DNA of 61,641 nucleotides from Lentisphaerae bacterium GWF2_38_69 (GCA_001803205.1 MHBE01000055.1:1-61641), one strand, 5' to 3'; numbered from the stretch's first letter, positions 26,991-37,146 are shown. Made by a program: numbers and translations. The notes: generated by a model not told the origin, from the sequence alone.

Positions 26991-29399
26991 ATGAAACAGA
27001 GCAATTCAAGGCGTGCAAAACAGAATATTAATGAGAATATTCCTCATCGCAAGGTTACAATAAGCAAAGTATTGTTTCTAATTTTTTCAATACTTTTTCT
27101 TTTGGCAATTCTCACCCATCATAGCATTGACGATGCAATAGCCGAAGGAGGGAAAAGCGGACAGATTTCAAATTGGATCGGTTACTTTGGAGCTGTAATT
27201 TCAAGAGTTATCTTTAATATCTTTGGACTTGCCGGGTATTTTCTCGGAGTATACCTTTTTATTGCATCACTTCAATCTCTTTTTAAAGATAGCCCAATAA
27301 AGAAAAGAGCTCTATTTTTGTCAATAATTCTATTCTTGGCCGGGTTTTCTATTTTCTTTGCTCTCTGGCCTGAAACATTTGCTCCAATAACTTCAAATAT
27401 TGGCATCAACACCCTATCTGGTGGGGTCTTCGGTCAATTGCTGGCCTCACCCCCCAACAACTTTTATAATTCCGGCTTTATTCGGCAATACATGGGAACA
27501 GTCGGTACTTGCATAATTTCCATTACCCTAATAGCAATAGGTTTTCTTTTTATATGGGAGGAAAAGGTTTTTCTATTTTTCAAAAATTTCTTTTCTTTTT
27601 TTACTTCTCATGCACCTGTTAATGATGAGGTTTCAAAGGCAGTGAAGGGAAAACAATCAAAAGATGAATCTTCTATTGAAAAAATTAAGAAAGAAATAGA
27701 ATTAAAACGAGCAAAAGAAAAACTAAGTTCAACTCAAACTTTTATTATTGATGATGACTTATTTAATCCTGTAAATACAAAATCTGATAATCATAAGGAA
27801 CAACATCTTGAAGTTCCACCTGTTTCTTCTTCTTTATCTCAAAGGACAATGATTATAAGCACCAACAGTAACGAATTTTCCCCAGCAGTCAGGGAAAAAA
27901 TAGTCAGAAAATCACCTCTTGCCAATTCTTCATATAAAATACCCTCCTTAAAAATTCTTGATATGATAGAGGAAGCAAGCGGAGAATCTCGTGATGCCGT
28001 ACAAAAATCTAAAGAAACCCTTCAGGACACTCTAAATAGTTTTGGCGTAGAAGCAAAAGTCACCGATGCTATAACAGGCCCAAGAATCACTCGCCTGGAG
28101 ATTGTGCCTTCCCCAGGGGTCAAACTTGATAAAATAACCTCCCTCGAAGCTAATATTAAACTTGACTTAAGAGCCGAATGTATAAGGATTCTGGCTCCGA
28201 TCCCTGGTAAAGATGCAGTTGGGATTGAAATACCCAACAAGATTTCTTCACCTGTGTCACTTTTCGGAATACTAAACTCCAGCCAATGGAAAAAATCATC
28301 CCATGGCATTCCCGTAGCACTGGGAAAAAGCGTCTCAGGTGAACCGATTATTGCAGATCTTGCCAGGGCACCCCATCTTCTGATTGCCGGATCAACTGGT
28401 AGCGGAAAGAGCGTTTGCATCAATACTCTAATCATGAGCCTCCTTTATAGATTTACGCCTGATGAACTAAGAATGATATTAGTGGATCCAAAAGTTGTTG
28501 AATTTGAAACATATAAAAAACTTCCTCATTTAATTACACCAATTGTCAATGATCCTAGAAAAGTTCCTCTTGCCCTAAGATGGGCAATAAATGAAATGGA
28601 AAGAAGATATAGAGTTCTTGCAAAAGTAAGAGTTAAAAATCTGGAATCATTTAATTCCCGCCCCAAGGGAGAAGAGATTGTTGATGACGATGGCAAACTA
28701 ATTCCTCTTAAACTTCCGTACATTGTTATAATCCTTGATGAACTGGCAGACATAATGATGATAGCTAAAGCTGATGTGGAAACTTCAATCTGCAGAATAG
28801 CGCAAAAAGCAAGAGCTGTAGGAATACACCTTGTAGTAGCAACTCAAAGGCCAAGCAAAGAAATTATTACCGGCGTAATTAAAGCAAACCTTCCTACAAG
28901 AATAGCTTTCAAAGTTTCATCAATGATTGACAGCAGAGTAATTCTTGATCAGAATGGAGCTGAAACACTTCTCGGAAGAGGCGACATGCTGTTTATTCCT
29001 CCCGGAAGCGCAAAATTAGAAAGGATTCAAGGAGCGATGGTAAGCGATGGAGAAATCGAACGGGTTGCGGCCGCCTCCGCCGAACAGATGGAACAGAAAT
29101 TTGACGACAGAGTCATAGCAGAGGAAGAACCGCAGGATGATATTCAAAGTGACGATGAATATTCAGACACTGCCCCATCTGCAATAGATGAAAAAGCTGA
29201 TCTTATGGATAGAGCAATAGATTTAGTTAAACGGGAAAGAAAAGCAACAACAAGTTATCTTCAGAGAAGACTTGGAATTGGGTACAATAAGGCCGCCAAT
29301 ATTATTGAAAACATGGAAAAACAGGGAATGATAGGCCCTATTCTATCTCCTGACGGTAAAAGAGAGATTTACATTACAGAGGAAGATAAACGAATCTAG
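26991..29399 (+). CDS. ftsK: DNA translocase FtsK/SpoIIIE
   Basis: 802 residues. Four membrane segments at the N-terminus (~25-185) anchor it at the septum; a short linker leads to the motor. The alpha/beta motor has Walker A GSTGSGKSV near residue 466 and Walker B VIILDELADIMM near 578. The C-terminal gamma winged helix (~735-800, with LVKRERKATTSYLQRRLGIGYNKAA shown here only by its ends LVKRER and RLGIGYNKAA) reads KOPS-type sites. It resolves and pumps chromosomes during division. Ends in TAG, so TAG is a real stop here. Confidence 0.95.
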   Translation: MKQSNSRRAKQNINENIPHRKVTISKVLFLIFSILFLLAILTHHSIDDAIAEGGKSGQISNWIGYFGAVISRVIFNIFGLAGYFLGVYLFIASLQSLFKDSPIKKRALFLSIILFLAGFSIFFALWPETFAPITSNIGINTLSGGVFGQLLASPPNNFYNSGFIRQYMGTVGTCIISITLIAIGFLFIWEEKVFLFFKNFFSFFTSHAPVNDEVSKAVKGKQSKDESSIEKIKKEIELKRAKEKLSSTQTFIIDDDLFNPVNTKSDNHKEQHLEVPPVSSSLSQRTMIISTNSNEFSPAVREKIVRKSPLANSSYKIPSLKILDMIEEASGESRDAVQKSKETLQDTLNSFGVEAKVTDAITGPRITRLEIVPSPGVKLDKITSLEANIKLDLRAECIRILAPIPGKDAVGIEIPNKISSPVSLFGILNSSQWKKSSHGIPVALGKSVSGEPIIADLARAPHLLIAGSTGSGKSVCINTLIMSLLYRFTPDELRMILVDPKVVEFETYKKLPHLITPIVNDPRKVPLALRWAINEMERRYRVLAKVRVKNLESFNSRPKGEEIVDDDGKLIPLKLPYIVIILDELADIMMIAKADVETSICRIAQKARAVGIHLVVATQRPSKEIITGVIKANLPTRIAFKVSSMIDSRVILDQNGAETLLGRGDMLFIPPGSAKLERIQGAMVSDGEIERVAAASAEQMEQKFDDRVIAEEEPQDDIQSDDEYSDTAPSAIDEKADLMDRAIDLVKRERKATTSYLQRRLGIGYNKAANIIENMEKQGMIGPILSPDGKREIYITEEDKRI

Positions 29400-29489
29400 T
29401 TTGGAAAAAGATATTGCTAATATTGCCTTTTTATGGAATACTTTCTTTATCATATTTTAATTTTTAAATACTCATTTTGATTAAGATTT

Positions 29490-30176
29490 ATGAAAAGTGT
29501 CCTGAAGTCGTATATAAGACTTAAAACTAAACCGCTCTCTGAAGAGACAAAAAACAAACAAGAAGGTCAGTTGCCTGAAACAAAGCAACCAGAAAACACA
29601 CTGCCGAAGCATGACTTTTCGAAGTCTTCTTTAAACGGAGGTAAAACTTCCCTTGGAGATTATCTTCAGGAAGCAAGAGTGAATTTAGGACAAACTATTC
29701 ATCAGGTTTCCCAAATAACAAAAATACACACTCATTATCTTGAAGCTCTGGAAAGAGAAGATTTTGCAAACACACCTCCATCTATATACGTAAAGGCCTA
29801 TATTAAAAGAGTTTGTGATCTTTACAAAATTGATTCTGTTAGTGCTATTGCAATGTATGATGCCCAAATTGGTGAAGGTGATACAGAAGACAAAATACCA
29901 AAAGATCTCGTAAAAAACCTTGAGGAAACAAAACTGCCGAACACTCAACAGGAAGAAAAAATCAGGCAGTATATGAAATTTGGAATAGCTGGTGCAACAT
30001 CTTTGATTTTAGTAATTATTATTATAACTATCATACTTTCTTTTTCCGGAAAAAACAAAATAGAAGACAAACCACTTACAGCTGATGAAAAAGCCCAGCT
30101 TACAACAAATATGGAAAAAATTCTCTCAGCTCAACCTCTTGAAGCTGTAGCTATAAAAATTGATACAAAAAATTAA
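29490..30176 (+). CDS. RodZ-like membrane-anchored helix-turn-helix protein
   Basis: 228 residues. Residues ~53-125 form a HTH_25 domain (LGDYLQEARVNLGQTIHQVS followed by YLEALEREDF), as in RodZ, which binds MreB. A single membrane segment follows (~165-187), then only about 40 residues outside, ending without the beta-domain usual in RodZ. The first ~50 residues are a low-complexity Lys/Pro/Glu region. Probably a shortened RodZ linking cytoskeleton to cell-wall synthesis. Confidence 0.78.
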   Translation: MKSVLKSYIRLKTKPLSEETKNKQEGQLPETKQPENTLPKHDFSKSSLNGGKTSLGDYLQEARVNLGQTIHQVSQITKIHTHYLEALEREDFANTPPSIYVKAYIKRVCDLYKIDSVSAIAMYDAQIGEGDTEDKIPKDLVKNLEETKLPNTQQEEKIRQYMKFGIAGATSLILVIIIITIILSFSGKNKIEDKPLTADEKAQLTTNMEKILSAQPLEAVAIKIDTKN

Positions 30177-30182
30177 ATACCG

Positions 30183-30626
30183 ATGAAAATATTAATAATC
30201 AATGGTCCTAATCTACAATTGCTGGGAACAAGAGAAACGAAAATATACGGATCCTTATCACTCGATAAAATAAATCTAACATTAACAAAAGCAGCTTCCA
30301 AAATAAAGAACATCTCTATAGAATTCTTCCAGAGCAATCATGAAGGGGAAATTATAGACAAAATAGGTACTGCAAAGAAAGAGAAATTTGATGCCTTAGT
30401 GATAAATCCTGCAGCTTTTACTCACACGAGCTATGCCATTTATGATGCAATTAAGGCAATTGATATTCCATCAGTAGAAGTGCATCTTTCAAACATTTAT
30501 AAAAGGGAGGAATTCAGAAAGCATTCAGTTACAGCTCCAGCATCCATTGGGGTAATTTCTGGTTTGGGAATAAAAAGTTACGAATATGCAATTTCTTACC
30601 TGGCAGAGTATATTAAAAATAATTAA
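30183..30626 (+). CDS. aroQ: Type II 3-dehydroquinate dehydratase
   Basis: Third step of the shikimate pathway. 147 residues. IINGPNLQLLGTRETKIYG carries the catalytic arginine and tyrosine; FQSNHEGEIIDKI, INPAAFTHTSYAIYDAI and EVHLSNIYKREEFRKHS complete the active site. Six bases after the RodZ-like gene and just before accB, the frequent aroQ-accB-accC order. Confidence 0.95.
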   Translation: MKILIINGPNLQLLGTRETKIYGSLSLDKINLTLTKAASKIKNISIEFFQSNHEGEIIDKIGTAKKEKFDALVINPAAFTHTSYAIYDAIKAIDIPSVEVHLSNIYKREEFRKHSVTAPASIGVISGLGIKSYEYAISYLAEYIKNN

Positions 30627-30662
30627 ATAAAATTGTCAAATAATAAAAAGGAGTTATGCATT

Positions 30663-31130
30663 ATGAAAATCGAAGAAATAAGATCAATTGTTGAAATGAT
30701 GTCAAAACATAATTTATCTGAATTTAAAATCGAATCTGACGATACCCGCTTGAGCCTAAAGAGAGGCATTCCCGGAGCAACTGCAGTTTCTTTCGCTCCT
30801 CAGCCAATGATTCAGATGGCAGCTCCTCAAACTGTTGCTTCTGCTGCAGCCGCAATCCCTGTAGTAGCTCCTGCTGCTCCAGCTCCTACTGCAAAACAAA
30901 TCACTATCGATGCTCCTATCGTAGGAACATTCTACTCTTCAGCAAGCCCAGACACTCCGCCATTCGTAAAAGTTGGCGACAAAGTAGCTCCAGATAAAGT
31001 TGTATGCATTATCGAAGCCATGAAAGTAATGAATGAAATCAAAGCAGAGAAAGAAGGTATCATTAAAGAAATACTTGTTAAAAATGCACAATCTGTAGAA
31101 TATGGCTGCCCCCTATTCGTAATAGAATAA
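30663..31130 (+). CDS. accB: Biotin carboxyl carrier protein of acetyl-CoA carboxylase
   Basis: 155 residues from ATG 30663, supported by AAGGAG nine bases upstream. The N-terminal [20 protein letters not shown] helix, an Ala/Pro-rich flexible linker (~50-85), and a biotinyl domain with EAMKVMNEI, where Lys121 should carry biotin. It works with AccC and AccA/D in malonyl-CoA formation. Confidence 0.95.
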   Translation: MKIEEIRSIVEMMSKHNLSEFKIESDDTRLSLKRGIPGATAVSFAPQPMIQMAAPQTVASAAAAIPVVAPAAPAPTAKQITIDAPIVGTFYSSASPDTPPFVKVGDKVAPDKVVCIIEAMKVMNEIKAEKEGIIKEILVKNAQSVEYGCPLFVIE

Positions 31131-31157
31131 CAATTTCCGCTGAGGAGAAAAACAAAA

Positions 31158-32528
31158 ATGTTTGGAAAAATATTAATTGCAAACCGAGGCGAAATTGCTC
31201 TCAGAATTATACGAGCTTGCAAAGAACTCGGCATAAAGACCGTAATGGTTTACTCAACGGCTGATGCAGAAAGCCTTCCAGTAATGCTGGCGGATGAAGC
31301 TATCTGCATAGGACCACCTCCATCTCTTGAGAGCTATTTAAATTATAAACAGATACTAAGCGCGGCAGAAATTTGCGATGTAGATGCAATTCATCCCGGA
31401 TATGGCTTTCTTTCAGAAAATGCCGAATTTGCTGAAATATGCAAAACCTGCAACATTGAGTTTATTGGTCCTGCCTCTGATCAGATTACTGCTATGGGCG
31501 ACAAAGCAACAGCCAAAAAGAAAATGATTCTGGCAAAAGTGCCTGTTACACCTGGAAGTGAAGGACTTGTTTCTGATGAAAACGAAGCCAAACGAATATC
31601 TAAAAAGATCGGTTATCCGGTAATTATCAAAGCTACAGCAGGCGGCGGTGGAAGAGGAATGAGAATAGCGCACAATGATGCTACGCTTATTATGAATTAC
31701 CATGCAGCCAGATCAGAAGCTGAAAAAGCTTTCAAAAACGGTGCTGTCTACATAGAAAAATATGTTGAAAATCCGAGACATATTGAATTTCAAATACTTG
31801 CCGACAAATATGGAAATGTAGTCCATCTTGGAGAAAGAGACTGTTCTATTCAAAGAAGGCATCAGAAACTCATAGAGGAAACACCTTCTCCCGTTATGAA
31901 ACCGAAACTCAGGGATGTTATGGGTGCTGCTGCCATTAAAGCTGCCAAAGCTGTAAACTATTCCAGTGTTGGAACTATCGAATTCCTCTATGCAGGTGTC
32001 GACACTTTCTACTTTATGGAAATGAATACGCGTATCCAAGTAGAACACCCAATAACAGAACAACTTACAGGGATAGACCTGGTCAAGGCTCAGATTTTGT
32101 CAGCTGCAGGAGAAAAACTGCCTTGGAGACAAAAAGATATTCAGTTTAAAGGCCATTGTATCGAATGCCGTATCAATGCGGAAAACCCATATATGAATTT
32201 TGCTCCATCCCCAGGAAAAGTTGATCTCTTTATACCTCCTGGCGGTCCAGGAATTAGAGTTGACACACATGTTTACAGCGGTTATAAAATTTCACCGCAT
32301 TACGACAGTATGATTGCAAAATTAATCTGCTTTGGCAAAGACAGAGCTGAAGCGATTGCAAAGTGTAAGAGAGCTCTTGATGAATTTCATATTTCAGGAG
32401 TTAAGACGACAATCCCACTGCTTAAGTACATCGTATCAAGAGAAGACTTTGCCAGTGGCGTATATGATACAGGTTATATTGAAAGAATTTTTGATCAATT
32501 CATGTCCGCAAGAAAGGATCTTGAATAA
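31158..32528 (+). CDS. accC: Biotin carboxylase subunit of acetyl-CoA carboxylase
   Basis: 456 residues. ATP-grasp enzyme: [20 protein letters not shown] start, glycine-rich loop [33 protein letters not shown], and [19 protein letters not shown] with the catalytic arginine. AGGAGA ribosome binding site. Directly after accB, as usual. Confidence 0.97.
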   Translation: MFGKILIANRGEIALRIIRACKELGIKTVMVYSTADAESLPVMLADEAICIGPPPSLESYLNYKQILSAAEICDVDAIHPGYGFLSENAEFAEICKTCNIEFIGPASDQITAMGDKATAKKKMILAKVPVTPGSEGLVSDENEAKRISKKIGYPVIIKATAGGGGRGMRIAHNDATLIMNYHAARSEAEKAFKNGAVYIEKYVENPRHIEFQILADKYGNVVHLGERDCSIQRRHQKLIEETPSPVMKPKLRDVMGAAAIKAAKAVNYSSVGTIEFLYAGVDTFYFMEMNTRIQVEHPITEQLTGIDLVKAQILSAAGEKLPWRQKDIQFKGHCIECRINAENPYMNFAPSPGKVDLFIPPGGPGIRVDTHVYSGYKISPHYDSMIAKLICFGKDRAEAIAKCKRALDEFHISGVKTTIPLLKYIVSREDFASGVYDTGYIERIFDQFMSARKDLE

Positions 32529-32542
32529 GAGGAGATGTTTCT

Positions 32543-32962
32543 ATGAAAAAAGCAGAAGAAATTAGTAACCCTACGACAGAACAAGCTATGTATTTCAAAA
32601 CAATTGAATCGATAACCGACTATGGCTCTGTGAAAATAAATGAAAGAGTCATCATGTCGATTGTTAAAAATGCCGCTTTAAAAGTTGATGGGGTAAGCAG
32701 TCTGCCATCCGGCTCTTTTGTAAATTGCCTTACAAATATGATTACAAATGCAAAAAACCATGATAAAGCAATAAAACTCGATATCAATGGTACAGATATA
32801 AAAGTAGATCTTAAGATCAATGTATCTTACGGCAAAAATATTCCAGAACTTGCACTGAAAGTTCAAAATACTATCACTGATGAAGTGAAGACTCTTACAG
32901 GAATGAATGTAATGAAAGTAGATGTAGAAGTTCAGGAGGTAGATTCTCAGGAAGGCCTATAA
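32543..32962 (+). CDS. Asp23/Gls24 family protein (first copy)
   Basis: 139 residues with the family pattern: GSVKINERVIMSIVKNAALKVDGVSSL, then VDLKINVSYGKNIPELALKVQNTI and a C-terminal beta strand VDVEVQEVD. Known members attach to the inner face of the membrane via AmaP and affect envelope stress in Firmicutes. A second copy and an AmaP-like gene follow. Preceded by AGGAGATG. Confidence 0.85.
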   Translation: MKKAEEISNPTTEQAMYFKTIESITDYGSVKINERVIMSIVKNAALKVDGVSSLPSGSFVNCLTNMITNAKNHDKAIKLDINGTDIKVDLKINVSYGKNIPELALKVQNTITDEVKTLTGMNVMKVDVEVQEVDSQEGL

Positions 32963-32980
32963 AAGTTATTGGATTAATAT

Positions 32981-33412
32981 ATGGAATCAGTAGAATTTGA
33001 CAACAATATTACTAAAGTCACAGATAAAGGTACGATAAGTATCAATGAATCTTTAGTTATTTCAATTGTTAAAAATGCTGTTTTACATGTTCCTGGAGTA
33101 GTAAGGCTCACTTCTACAGGAAAATTTTCAGATTCAATAGCTTTTATGCTCGGAAGAGTGAAAGCTAGGCCTGATTCTATAGATGTAATATTAACTTCAA
33201 AAGAACTTTATATATCTGTAAGAGTAATAATTTCATATGGTGTAAATATCAACGAATTAGGATTAAAACTTCAGATGGCGATTGCCGGTTCCATAAAAGC
33301 AATAGCACAAATCGATGCAAGCAGAATTGATATTTTTGTAGAAAACATTGAAGATCAAGAAACCAATAATAATTCATTAGATCTTAGAACCAATATCTTA
33401 GAAAAAGGATAA
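32981..33412 (+). CDS. Asp23/Gls24 family protein (second copy)
   Basis: 143 residues, a paralogue of the previous gene with the same frame of motifs: GTISINESLVISIVKNAVLHVPGVVRL, LYISVRVIISYGVNINELGLKLQ and a C-terminal strand. Eighteen bases after the first copy and two before the AmaP-like gene. Sequence differs considerably from copy one, so the duplication is old; a hetero-complex is plausible. Confidence 0.85.
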   Translation: MESVEFDNNITKVTDKGTISINESLVISIVKNAVLHVPGVVRLTSTGKFSDSIAFMLGRVKARPDSIDVILTSKELYISVRVIISYGVNINELGLKLQMAIAGSIKAIAQIDASRIDIFVENIEDQETNNNSLDLRTNILEKG

Positions 33413-33414
33413 CT

Positions 33415-33879
33415 ATGCAAAATTATATTCACAACTTTCAAAACTACCTCGGATACGATCTGCCTGGATTTAGAGACGGAGTTATAGTCGCTCTCTCTGG
33501 ATTACTTGCTTTCATTATCATACTTAAGATATTAGGTTTCATCTTTTTTAGGAGGAATTCCAGAAAAGCATATGGTTTGTATGTAGAATCAGAAAGAGGG
33601 CAGCTCTATATTTCACGCCAGGCTATTGCAGACCTTGTCAAATCAAAAGAAATAGAAGTCCCGGGTCTTACAGTATACAGCACACATTTACTGCGTAAAA
33701 GAAAAACATATTCAGTAAAAATAGTTGCAGAACTCAATGATAAAGACGGTATTTTCCCTGAACTGGTAATGAGCCTTCAAAAGAAAGTCTTAAATTCATT
33801 AAATGAGAATCTTGGAGTTGATTCTATCAATAAAGTTGACATAGAATTAAAAAGGGTAAATTCACCGGTTACGGTTTAA
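33415..33879 (+). CDS. AmaP-like Asp23 membrane anchor
   Basis: 154 residues. One or two membrane segments at residues ~18-45 (VIVALSGLLAFIIILKILGF), followed by a cytoplasmic domain with Asp23-like pattern: ISRQAIADLVKSKEIEVPGLTVY and YSVKIVAELNDKDGIFPELV. Matches AmaP, which tethers Asp23 to the membrane. AmaP usually has two TM segments; here they may form a hairpin or one long helix. Confidence 0.75.
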   Translation: MQNYIHNFQNYLGYDLPGFRDGVIVALSGLLAFIIILKILGFIFFRRNSRKAYGLYVESERGQLYISRQAIADLVKSKEIEVPGLTVYSTHLLRKRKTYSVKIVAELNDKDGIFPELVMSLQKKVLNSLNENLGVDSINKVDIELKRVNSPVTV

Positions 33880-33891
33880 AGGAATACACAA

Positions 33892-34458
33892 TTGATTATT
33901 CTTGCCTCAACATCACCCAGACGAATAGAAATATTCAATCGTCTGGGTTTATCTTTTAAGGTAGTTCCTCATTTATTTGATGAATCATCGATCGCAGGGA
34001 TTGCTCCATATTATCTGCCAGTTGTTTTAGCCAGAGAAAAAGCAAAATCAATTGCGGGACAAAACAGGGGATGCACAGTTATTGGATTTGATACCATTGT
34101 AATTCATAATAATAAAATTCTTGGTAAACCTAAAGATATTTATGAAGCTAAAGCTTTTCTAACTCAGCTTTCCGGAGAATATCATGATGTTGTTTCAGGC
34201 ACTTCAATAATCAGCTACGAAAATAAAATCGACTGCTCCTTTTTTGATATAAGCAAAGTAAAATTTAAAACTCTATCTTCCGAAACAATATCTGAATATA
34301 TGAAAAAAGTTAATACTCTTGATAAAGCCGGAGCATACGCTATACAGGAATATGGAGAGATGATTATAGAACGCACTGAAGGCAGTATTGATAATATCAT
34401 TGGAATTCCTACTGAAAAACTTATCAAACATCTTAAAGCGTACAAAATAACCTCATAA
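33892..34458 (+). CDS. maf: Maf-type nucleoside triphosphate pyrophosphatase (septum formation inhibitor family)
   Basis: 188 residues from a TTG start preceded by AAAGGA. Motifs: LASTSPRRIEIFNRLGLSF, VIGFDTIVIHNNKILGKPKD and DKAGAYAIQEYGEMIIERTEGSIDNIIGIP. House-cleaning dNTP/UTP pyrophosphatase (YhdE/YceF type). Ends three bases before the convergent SDR gene. Confidence 0.92.
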   Translation: MIILASTSPRRIEIFNRLGLSFKVVPHLFDESSIAGIAPYYLPVVLAREKAKSIAGQNRGCTVIGFDTIVIHNNKILGKPKDIYEAKAFLTQLSGEYHDVVSGTSIISYENKIDCSFFDISKVKFKTLSSETISEYMKKVNTLDKAGAYAIQEYGEMIIERTEGSIDNIIGIPTEKLIKHLKAYKITS

Positions 34459-34461
34459 ATT

Positions 34462-35178
34462 TTATAGAGAAGCTCCGCCATCCATATAAATAGTCTGTCC
34501 GGTAATCGCATCATTTTCCGTAAGAAAAACACATGCGCTTGCTATTGATGAAAGAGCCGTAGGTTTTCCTAGAGGTACTTTTTTAAGGGATTTATCCATA
34601 TTGGAATTTTCCATTCCTTTTGGAGGAATCACGAAACCGGGAGCAACAGCATTTACTCTTATTTTAGGAGCCCACTGAAGAGCAGCCAATTTAGTAAGTT
34701 TGTGTAATGAATCTTTAGTTATAAGATATGTCCCGTCAGAAATTGCAGGTTTCTTTATTCTGTAGTCAAGAATATTAATGATAAGAGAATCTTTGCCATC
34801 CCGTTTATTCCTGAACTCTTTCATTATGAAATATGGAGCCCAAAAGTTCAATTCGAATTGCCTTCTGGCTTTTGAAATATCTTCCTCTAAAAGTCTGCAG
34901 TTATAAAAACTTGCAGCATTGTTTATCAGGATGTCTATATCAGGTAGTTTTGGAAATATTTTTTGGTTAATACTACGGTAATTGCTCAAATTGGCAACAA
35001 TCAGCTCATTTCCTGAACTGAATTTATCAAGTTCTTGAAGCAATCTTGAAGCTTCATTTCGTGATTTGAAGCAATGAATTACGATTGATGCACCCTTCAT
35101 GGCTAAAGCAATGGCAATTTCTCTGCCAATACGGACTGCTGCTCCGGTAATTAGAATTTTTTTACCTTTAATATCCAT
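34462..35178 (-). CDS. SDR-family reductase, pteridine reductase/FolM-like
   Basis: 238 residues. TGAAVRIGREIA resembles the TGxxxRxG cofactor motif of PTR1/FolM pteridine reductases, which prefer NADPH. NNAASFY and the catalytic YLITK (YxxxK) are present, with VNAVAPGFVIPP and GQTIYMDGGASL in the C-terminal part. It might reduce dihydromonapterin or dihydrofolate; a general SDR role cannot be excluded. Downstream of the histidine kinase on the same strand. Confidence 0.75.
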   Translation of the reverse strand: MDIKGKKILITGAAVRIGREIAIALAMKGASIVIHCFKSRNEASRLLQELDKFSSGNELIVANLSNYRSINQKIFPKLPDIDILINNAASFYNCRLLEEDISKARRQFELNFWAPYFIMKEFRNKRDGKDSLIINILDYRIKKPAISDGTYLITKDSLHKLTKLAALQWAPKIRVNAVAPGFVIPPKGMENSNMDKSLKKVPLGKPTALSSIASACVFLTENDAITGQTIYMDGGASL

Positions 35179-35202
35179 AAAAGCCCCTCATGTTTTCAGC
35201 CC

Positions 35203-37146
35203 TTATATATTAGAAACTGGCAGATAAATAAAAAATGTTGTTCCTTCTCCTAGCTTACTTGTAACATGTACAAAACCATGGTGAGCCGTAACCTCTCCAT
35301 ACACCATTGCCAGTCCCATCCCTGTTCCCTTTCCTACTTCCTTCGTTGTATAGAAAGGTTCAAATATTCTCTTCATAGTGTTTTCATTCATTCCAACACC
35401 ATTATCATTAATTGAAACTTCGAAGTAATCGGAAGCTTTCATATCAAGACTGGCTGTTTTAAATTCATCCGGTAATTTAACAGCTTTCTGCAGAATTATT
35501 TCAATTATTTTTTTATCTCTCTTAACTATTTGGAAAGCATCAAGAGCGTTAATTAGAATATTAAGAAAAACCTGTTGAAGCTGGACAAAATCACCTTTTA
35601 CAAAACAGTTATATTCGGGCTTTCTATACTTCACTTCAACACATTTTTTCGTCATTGGAATAAACATATCTTCTATGCCTCTAAGAACTAAACCAAGTTC
35701 TATCTTGTCTTCAATTCTTTTACTTTTCCTGGCAAATCCCAATAATTGAGATGTAATGACTCCTGCTCTTTCTGTCAGGTTTTCAATAGTCTGGAGATGC
35801 CCTTCTACTTCTTTGTCCTGAATCTTGTCAAAAAGAAGCATCAACTCCAAATGCCCCTGGATAGCATGGATAATATTGTTGAATTCATGAGCTACTCCTC
35901 CTGCAAGACGACCTATGGATTCTATCCGCTGGGCATGATAAAGCTGACTTGAAAGTTCTTCTTTCTCTTTCTTGAGCCTGTTCTGCTCGGTCATATTTCT
36001 GCATACAATAATCATAACAGGCATATGATGGATATAACCTCTTGAAAAAGCTGCATCTGCTTCAAGCTTCTGATTGTCATCTACTTTGAGCCTAAGTGGT
36101 TTATTTGCGACGAATACAGATTCATTTGAGGCGTTAGACAGCCTGTCAGCTTCTGACCATAATTGTACCCAGAGACAAGGTGCCGCTGAAAATTCATCAA
36201 CTATGCTAGGAAATTGCCTCCCTTTTATCCGAGATGCTTTCAGCATATCAATTGTTGCAGGATTTGCATCAAGGATCCGACCTTCCCTGTTAACTATAAA
36301 AATCATGTCGCTTGCATTTTCAATAATAAGCCTGTAGCGCCCTTCCCATTCTGTAATATCTTTCTGCAAAGTTCTAGCTAATCCATAACGGCCGAAAAAA
36401 GAAAGAACGATGTCAAATGCGCCTTTGCCTTCAATATGTGTTTCTTTTTCTATTTTTTTAAGGTAAAATCCTACAAGAAAGCTCACAAGAAAAACTATAA
36501 TTCCTTTTTTTAAATAGGACATTCTAATTTGTTCAATCCAGCCTGGGTCATTCCAAAAAACAATACTTACAGAGATAAAAGTGTCAACTACTGTAGCAAG
36601 CAGAAGCGCGCCAAGAACGGAATAGAAAAAATTGATTTTCAGGTTACGGAGTTTCTGAAAGACGATTGGCAGTATAAATAGATCTGCAATTAAGGCAACC
36701 ACCGTACCAGTCATAAATTTCGTGGATTGAACAAACAACATTTCCAGAAAAAGAGCTGAACCGCCCTTAAAAAACATAAAACCTCCAAGAATCTGCTGAA
36801 AATGTGTTATATAGCTTATATAAAGAAACATAAAAAAACATATGACTATACCTACAATGACTCTCTGCATGGCAAGAGTTCCTTCGGTGATATAAACAAC
36901 CATTATCGCCCCGAGAAGCGGAATAAAAAATATCGAACTTGAAAAATGATAAGACGAATCAAATCCCCATTTAATCAAATTCAGTTCAGATGCCGAGAGT
37001 ATCTGGGAAAATACAAAAAGCCCGCCAATGCATAGATAGAGCGCGTACTTTCCGATATAATTTCGAAGCCAATGAATAACTAGAAGTGTGGCTATAACAA
37101 AAGATGCTTCTATAAAAGCAAGGATATCGGCAACAAAAAGTTCCAA
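35203..37146 (-). CDS. Multi-TM PAS sensor histidine kinase
   Basis: 647 residues. About seven membrane helices (~5-235), a PAS domain (~270-400) with YRLIIENASDMIFIVNREGR, a dimerisation/phosphoacceptor helix with GRLAGGVAHEFNNIIHAI (His near residue 420), and an HATPase domain with ILINALDAFQ, NDNGVGMNE, FEPFYTTKEVGKGTGMGLAM and a closing strand. HEFNNI is characteristic of kinases often partnered with NtrC-like regulators. No response regulator is beside it. The membrane part recalls VUT/YhhQ transporters, with low certainty, so the signal may be a small molecule. Confidence 0.88.
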   Translation of the reverse strand: MELFVADILAFIEASFVIATLLVIHWLRNYIGKYALYLCIGGLFVFSQILSASELNLIKWGFDSSYHFSSSIFFIPLLGAIMVVYITEGTLAMQRVIVGIVICFFMFLYISYITHFQQILGGFMFFKGGSALFLEMLFVQSTKFMTGTVVALIADLFILPIVFQKLRNLKINFFYSVLGALLLATVVDTFISVSIVFWNDPGWIEQIRMSYLKKGIIVFLVSFLVGFYLKKIEKETHIEGKGAFDIVLSFFGRYGLARTLQKDITEWEGRYRLIIENASDMIFIVNREGRILDANPATIDMLKASRIKGRQFPSIVDEFSAAPCLWVQLWSEADRLSNASNESVFVANKPLRLKVDDNQKLEADAAFSRGYIHHMPVMIIVCRNMTEQNRLKKEKEELSSQLYHAQRIESIGRLAGGVAHEFNNIIHAIQGHLELMLLFDKIQDKEVEGHLQTIENLTERAGVITSQLLGFARKSKRIEDKIELGLVLRGIEDMFIPMTKKCVEVKYRKPEYNCFVKGDFVQLQQVFLNILINALDAFQIVKRDKKIIEIILQKAVKLPDEFKTASLDMKASDYFEVSINDNGVGMNENTMKRIFEPFYTTKEVGKGTGMGLAMVYGEVTAHHGFVHVTSKLGEGTTFFIYLPVSNI

